In this document: positions 60,850 to 64,000 of the stretch, piece by piece
Position numbering within the stretch: position 1 is the first letter of the stretch
Layout: each line of letters opens with the position of its first letter
From: JAADHI01 sp964451325
GTDB lineage: Bacteria > Nitrospirota > Nitrospiria > SBBL01 > JAADHI01
Assembly (NCBI GenBank): GCA_964451325.1
Contig: CAYVHO010000001.1
Span: 62,001 to 126,000, forward strand
DNA length: 64,000 bases
Direction: 5' to 3'
The notes under the pieces: model-generated
Databases searched by the model: none
The model's input: the letters and a program-made list of their open reading frames with translations, nothing else
Told to the model about the DNA's origin: nothing
Position numbers and translations under genes: made by a program

Positions 60850-61674
60850 TTAGGTTTTTCCCAATTCTTTTGAGCGTTCTGTTGCGGCTTCCACTGCATT
60901 CATAAAAGCTGCGCGGATATTGCCTGTCTCAAGTACATGAATTCCGCTGATGGTGGTGCCACCCGGTGATGCCACAAAGTCTTTGAGACGTGCGGGGTGT
61001 TCTCCTGTTTCATTGAGCATTTTGGCGGCTCCGAGTACCGTTTGTGCTGCCAGGGCCTGAGCGATTTTTCTGGGAAGCCCGACTTTGACTCCGCCATCTG
61101 CGAGTGCTTCTATCATCATAAAAGCAAAGGCTGGGCCGCTTCCTGAGAGTCCGGTGACGGCGTCCAGTAGTGTTTCTTCGAGTACCCAGGTTTTTCCAAT
61201 CGCATCAAATATTTGTAAGGCGCGGTTTAAGTGTGCTTCATCCACCCTTTTTCCCAGTGCGAGCACGGTCGCCCCGCTTTGTACTTTGGCGGGTGCATTG
61301 GGCATGGCGCGGATAATTTGAGACTCGCGGGCCAAGCCCGTTGCCAGTCGCGATAGAGGGACACCTGCTGCCACCGAAATTAAGAGCTTTTCGCCCAGCT
61401 CTGAACGGATTTCAGCAAGCACAGCTTCAACAACATTGGGTTTAACACCCAGGATGATCAGTTCTGCTTTGCGAACGGCTTCTCGATTAGAGCTTGTTGT
61501 TTCTATTTTATAAGATTTATGGAGTGTTTTTAAACGATTTTCCGAAAGATCTGAAGCGAGTAGGGTCTTGGGTTTATAGAGACCTGCGTCCAGGAGACCC
61601 TTAATAATGGCTTCCGCCATATTTCCAGAACCCAGAAATGCAATTTTAATGGACGAATTTTTCTGTGTTTTCAA
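60850..61674 (-). CDS. proC: Pyrroline-5-carboxylate reductase
   Basis: Last step of proline synthesis (NAD(P)H-dependent). 274 residues with the dinucleotide motif FLGSGNMAEAII near residue 14. The conserved C-terminal block SGSGPAFAFMMIEALADGG is followed by AAQTVLGAAKML and SPGGTTISGI. Length normal. It overlaps yggS by four bases (ATGA-type) and is separated from yggT by the hairpin repeat. It stands in the conserved ftsZ-to-divIVA gene run. Confidence 0.95.
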   Translation of the reverse strand: MKTQKNSSIKIAFLGSGNMAEAIIKGLLDAGLYKPKTLLASDLSENRLKTLHKSYKIETTSSNREAVRKAELIILGVKPNVVEAVLAEIRSELGEKLLISVAAGVPLSRLATGLARESQIIRAMPNAPAKVQSGATVLALGKRVDEAHLNRALQIFDAIGKTWVLEETLLDAVTGLSGSGPAFAFMMIEALADGGVKVGLPRKIAQALAAQTVLGAAKMLNETGEHPARLKDFVASPGGTTISGIHVLETGNIRAAFMNAVEAATERSKELGKT

Positions 61675-62348
61675 ACCGTTCTGCTCCCAAAAATGGCTGT
61701 GCCGGGTCGCACCCAGGTCGCGCCTTCTTCAATGGCCACTTCAAAATCGCGAGACATGCCCATCGAAAATTTATAGAGTTGCAGGCGCTCTCCCAGTTTC
61801 CGCAATTTTGAAAAATAGGGTCTGGCGGCTTCTGCGCTGTCCGTTATCGGTGGAATGGTCATCAAACCCAGGAGTTGTAGGTGGGGCAGTTTCCGAACGG
61901 CCTCGACCAAATTCGGAGTTTGTTCGACAGAAACCCCATGTTTGTTTGTTTCTCCCGCAATATTAACTTCAATCAAGATGGATTGTGTAATGTTTTGTCG
62001 AAAGGCTTCCTTTTCTATTTTTTCTGCCAAATGCAGGGAATCGACCGAATGGATCAGATCAAATAGCCCAACCACTTTTTTTACCTTATTCGTTTGAAGT
62101 GGCCCAATTAAATGCAGGGCCTCTATTTTTTTGATCAATGCCGAATCCAGAAACTTTGCATGTGCCTCTTGCACACGGTTTTCGCCAAAAACACGGAGTC
62201 CCCAGGTGATGGCTGCTTCGACCTGCGTGATTTTTGTTCTTTTCGACGCAGCCACAAGGTTTATGTCCCCGGGTTTTCTGCCTGCGCGCATTGCGGCGTT
62301 TTTAATCGCAGTGGATACACGATCCAGTGCCTCTGAAATGGAGTGCAT
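61671..62348 (-). CDS. yggS: YggS-family PLP-homeostasis protein
   Basis: Pyridoxal-phosphate-binding protein of the YggS/PROSC family with the PLP Lys in LVAASKRT. Further signatures: FGENRVQEA, HLIGPLQTNKVKKV, LIEVNIAGETNKHG, LGLMTIPP and SMGMSRDFEVAIEEGATWVRPGTAIFG (split in the chain). I place the start at ATG 62348 after GAAGGG; the frame extends to 62378. It maintains free PLP and amino-acid balance, not a catalytic enzyme of known reaction. Standard neighbour of proC. Confidence 0.93.
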   Translation of the reverse strand: MHSISEALDRVSTAIKNAAMRAGRKPGDINLVAASKRTKITQVEAAITWGLRVFGENRVQEAHAKFLDSALIKKIEALHLIGPLQTNKVKKVVGLFDLIHSVDSLHLAEKIEKEAFRQNITQSILIEVNIAGETNKHGVSVEQTPNLVEAVRKLPHLQLLGLMTIPPITDSAEAARPYFSKLRKLGERLQLYKFSMGMSRDFEVAIEEGATWVRPGTAIFGSRTV

Positions 62349-62384
62349 GATATAAGACCCTTCAAATATCAGATTCAAGGCCTA

Positions 62385-63161
62385 CTAGATTAACATAATC
62401 CCACTGACCATATTCCCCTTCTTTTTTTTATCCCTGCGAAAAGAGTTGAAGAGGTTGGGCAGACAACTTGTGCAGAGCCCGGCTGAAGCCACTTGATCTT
62501 CAGGCAGACCTGCGTCAATCAATTGCAAACGATTCAGAGCGATCAAATCCAGTTGCCACTTCCCGGATGCCATTTTTTCTATCTCTTGATAGAGCACGGC
62601 CTGGCTGTGCGCTGTCTGCTTTTTGACGGCCTCTACAACGTCGGCATCGATCTCAAAACAGCAGGGCTGGATTGAAGGACCAATGCCCGCAAAGATATTT
62701 GTAGGGGCCGCACCATAAAGCGAGACCATTTTTTGCACCGTTTTTCCCACGATATTCTGCACACTGCCCCGCCATCCGGCGTGTACTGCGGCACTCACAC
62801 CTTTGACGGGATCCACTAAAAGCACAGGTACACAATCGGCTGTCCCAACCGAAACAAAGCGATTCGGCACATCCGTCACCAGGGCATCTCCCTCAATGGC
62901 ATTGAGTAGAGCCGATAGCGGGGCTTTGGGAACCGGTTGCACGTGCGAGCCATGCACCTGCTGGAGCCGAATGGGTTTGTAGGGTGCAAGGGCTTCGTCA
63001 TCTAAAAGCCGTGTCCCAAAGAGATGAAAAACACCCAGATGGTTCAATGAAGGCAGTTGAAGATAGCTCCGCCCATTGTTCTGTACCCAATGGTAGGCCT
63101 GCTGATCTTTCTCTGCGAGCATCAATCGACCTGGTTTCTCAAGAAGGTTGGAATGTCCCAT
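62385..63161 (-). CDS. pgeF: YfiH/PgeF-family multicopper-oxidase-like protein
   Basis: 258-residue protein of the YfiH/RlmD/PgeF family (purine nucleoside phosphorylase/peptidoglycan editing factor). Metal and active-site motifs: RLQQVHGSHV, TADCVPVLL, AAVHAGWRGSV and GPSIQPCCFEI. In E. coli PgeF it removes wrong muropeptides from precursors. ATG 63161 has GGAG seven bases upstream but lies inside ftsZ; ATG 63122 overlaps the ftsZ stop (TGATG). Either start is possible. Confidence 0.88.
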   Translation of the reverse strand: MGHSNLLEKPGRLMLAEKDQQAYHWVQNNGRSYLQLPSLNHLGVFHLFGTRLLDDEALAPYKPIRLQQVHGSHVQPVPKAPLSALLNAIEGDALVTDVPNRFVSVGTADCVPVLLVDPVKGVSAAVHAGWRGSVQNIVGKTVQKMVSLYGAAPTNIFAGIGPSIQPCCFEIDADVVEAVKKQTAHSQAVLYQEIEKMASGKWQLDLIALNRLQLIDAGLPEDQVASAGLCTSCLPNLFNSFRRDKKKKGNMVSGIMLI

Positions 63162-64000
63162 AAGTCTTCTCCATATTTTGCGCTTGTATCGGGTCTTTCA
63201 TCCCGCAAGACTTTTCTTAAATGTGCGACTTTATCTCGACTTGTTTGCTGAGGCACCGAGATGGCTTCCGAGATTGTTTCAGTGATAATCGGCTCAATTT
63301 CTTCTTCTGCTGGAACCTCGATTTTAACCGGAACCGTGTCTTCTTTCTGGGTTTCAATCTCGGTTTTAACTTCTGTTCTTCTTTCAACTTTTTCAAACCC
63401 GGTGGCGATGACGGTTACACGGACCTCGTCGTCGGGCAATTGTTCCGAAATAACGGCCCCAAAAATAATATTGGCATCGATATCAACGGATTGTTGAATG
63501 ATGGATGAAGCTTCACTGACTTCGTGGATTGAAAGATTCTTTCCACCCGTCACATTTAAAAGTACACCGGATGCCCCTTCAATCGAGCTTTCTTCCAAGA
63601 GGGGGCTTGAAATAGCGATTTGTGCGGCTTCGACCGCCCGATTTTCACCCCTCGCGATGCCCATGCCCATGACGGAACGTCCCATGTAGGACATGACGGC
63701 ACGGACGTCTGCAAAATCAACATTCATTAGACCCGGTGTTGTAATGAGGTCTGAAATGCCTTGTACGGCTTGTCTTAAGACGTCATCAATGACCAGGAAA
63801 GATTCCGTGAGTGGTGTGCCGCGCTCGACGACGTCTAAAAGTTTTTGATTTGGAATGATAATAACCGAATGACAGCTTTTTTTGAGCTCGGCTAAACCTT
63901 CTTCTGCTTGTTTGATGCGTCGTGGCCCCTCAAAATCAAAGGGTTTGGTGACGACGCCGACAGTCAAAATCCCCATCTCTTTTGCAATATTGGCGATGAC
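63122..64000 (-). CDS. ftsZ: Cell-division protein FtsZ, 5' end outside window
   Basis: C-terminal part of FtsZ; the frame runs off the right edge. The visible part begins inside the GTPase core (VIANIAKEMGILTVGVVTKPF), with SGATLxxT-like regions before it missing. It continues with IPNQKLLDV, ITTPGLMNVDFADVRAVM, GIARGENRAVEAAQ and ATGFEKVE. The variable C-terminal linker is acidic, and the conserved tail reads WDIPTFLRNQ, which binds FtsA/ZipA. It is the first gene of the minus-strand division run. Confidence 0.96.
   Translation of the reverse strand, partial: VIANIAKEMGILTVGVVTKPFDFEGPRRIKQAEEGLAELKKSCHSVIIIPNQKLLDVVERGTPLTESFLVIDDVLRQAVQGISDLITTPGLMNVDFADVRAVMSYMGRSVMGMGIARGENRAVEAAQIAISSPLLEESSIEGASGVLLNVTGGKNLSIHEVSEASSIIQQSVDIDANIIFGAVISEQLPDDEVRVTVIATGFEKVERRTEVKTEIETQKEDTVPVKIEVPAEEEIEPIITETISEAISVPQQTSRDKVAHLRKVLRDERPDTSAKYGEDLWDIPTFLRNQVD

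Noticed and set aside
1..64000. CRISPR arrays, tRNA and rRNA genes, prophage or transposase genes
   Set aside because: Looked for on both strands in gaps and coding regions. No cloverleaf, regular spacer array or recombinase was recognised.

Overview
The window is 64 kb of one bacterial chromosome scaffold from a draft assembly (it contains a run of 99 Ns). The organism is Gram-negative: there are many lipoproteins, outer-membrane barrels, OmpA-type proteins and an ExbB/ExbD/TonB-type energiser. A Glt/Agl-like cluster with an AgmX-type TonB protein, a GlrK-QseG-GlrR system and an ftsZ-pgeF-yggS-proC-yggT-divIVA order suggest a deltaproteobacterial-type lineage (Myxococcota, Bdellovibrionota, SAR324 or similar). 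Sequence alone does not fix the phylum. I saw no rRNA, tRNA, CRISPR array, phage or transposase.

Layout. 1-2 kb: a matrix-metalloprotease-like protease cut by the window edge, a small stand-alone copy of its C-terminal domain, an acidic Pro-rich protein and an unknown protein. 2-5.5 kb: a secreted alpha/beta hydrolase, a small barrel protein and an amidohydrolase. 5.6-12 kb: DUF502, glmU, glmS and a PcrA/UvrD helicase. 12.1-13.1 kb: a toxin-antitoxin pair whose sigma70 promoter lies partly inside a palindrome. 13.4-18.8 kb: gatC, panD, gatA, a GGCT-like gene, gatB and eno. 19.3-26.6 kb: a multiheme lipoprotein resembling hydrazine synthase alpha, a second heme-motif lipoprotein, barrels, a TlpA thioredoxin, DUF4266, DUF3570 and ApbE. 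26.6-36 kb: TPR proteins, an ExbB-like protein, two ExbD-like proteins and an AgmX-like TonB protein. Both blocks lie on the same strand with overlapping or nearly overlapping genes. 36-42.1 kb (minus strand): an ArsC phosphatase, two OmpA-type proteins (one with an in-frame stop), small proteins and a fibronectin-repeat surface protein. 42.5-47.4 kb (minus): glrR, qseG-like, glrK and hflX. 47.7-49.8 kb: a TPR protein and two small exported proteins. 50.3-58.5 kb: a giant multi-cupredoxin multicopper oxidase followed by three paralogous exported proteins with type-1 copper motifs. 58.5-64 kb (minus): a penicillin-binding protein and the divIVA-yggT-proC-yggS-pgeF-ftsZ cluster.

The most interesting parts are: (i) the multicopper oxidase, of the size of MofA/MnxG-type Mn oxidases, with three amicyanin-like partners; (ii) the electron-transfer/flavinylation block running into a Glt/Agl-like envelope machine, in which one ExbD has Asn where the proton-carrying Asp is expected; (iii) a GlrR-type site (TGTC-N10-GACA) and a sigma54 promoter in front of the fibronectin-repeat protein, next to glrR itself; (iv) three copies of a ~120-bp hairpin repeat placed at junctions between genes; and (v) a bacterial protease with an animal-type cysteine switch.
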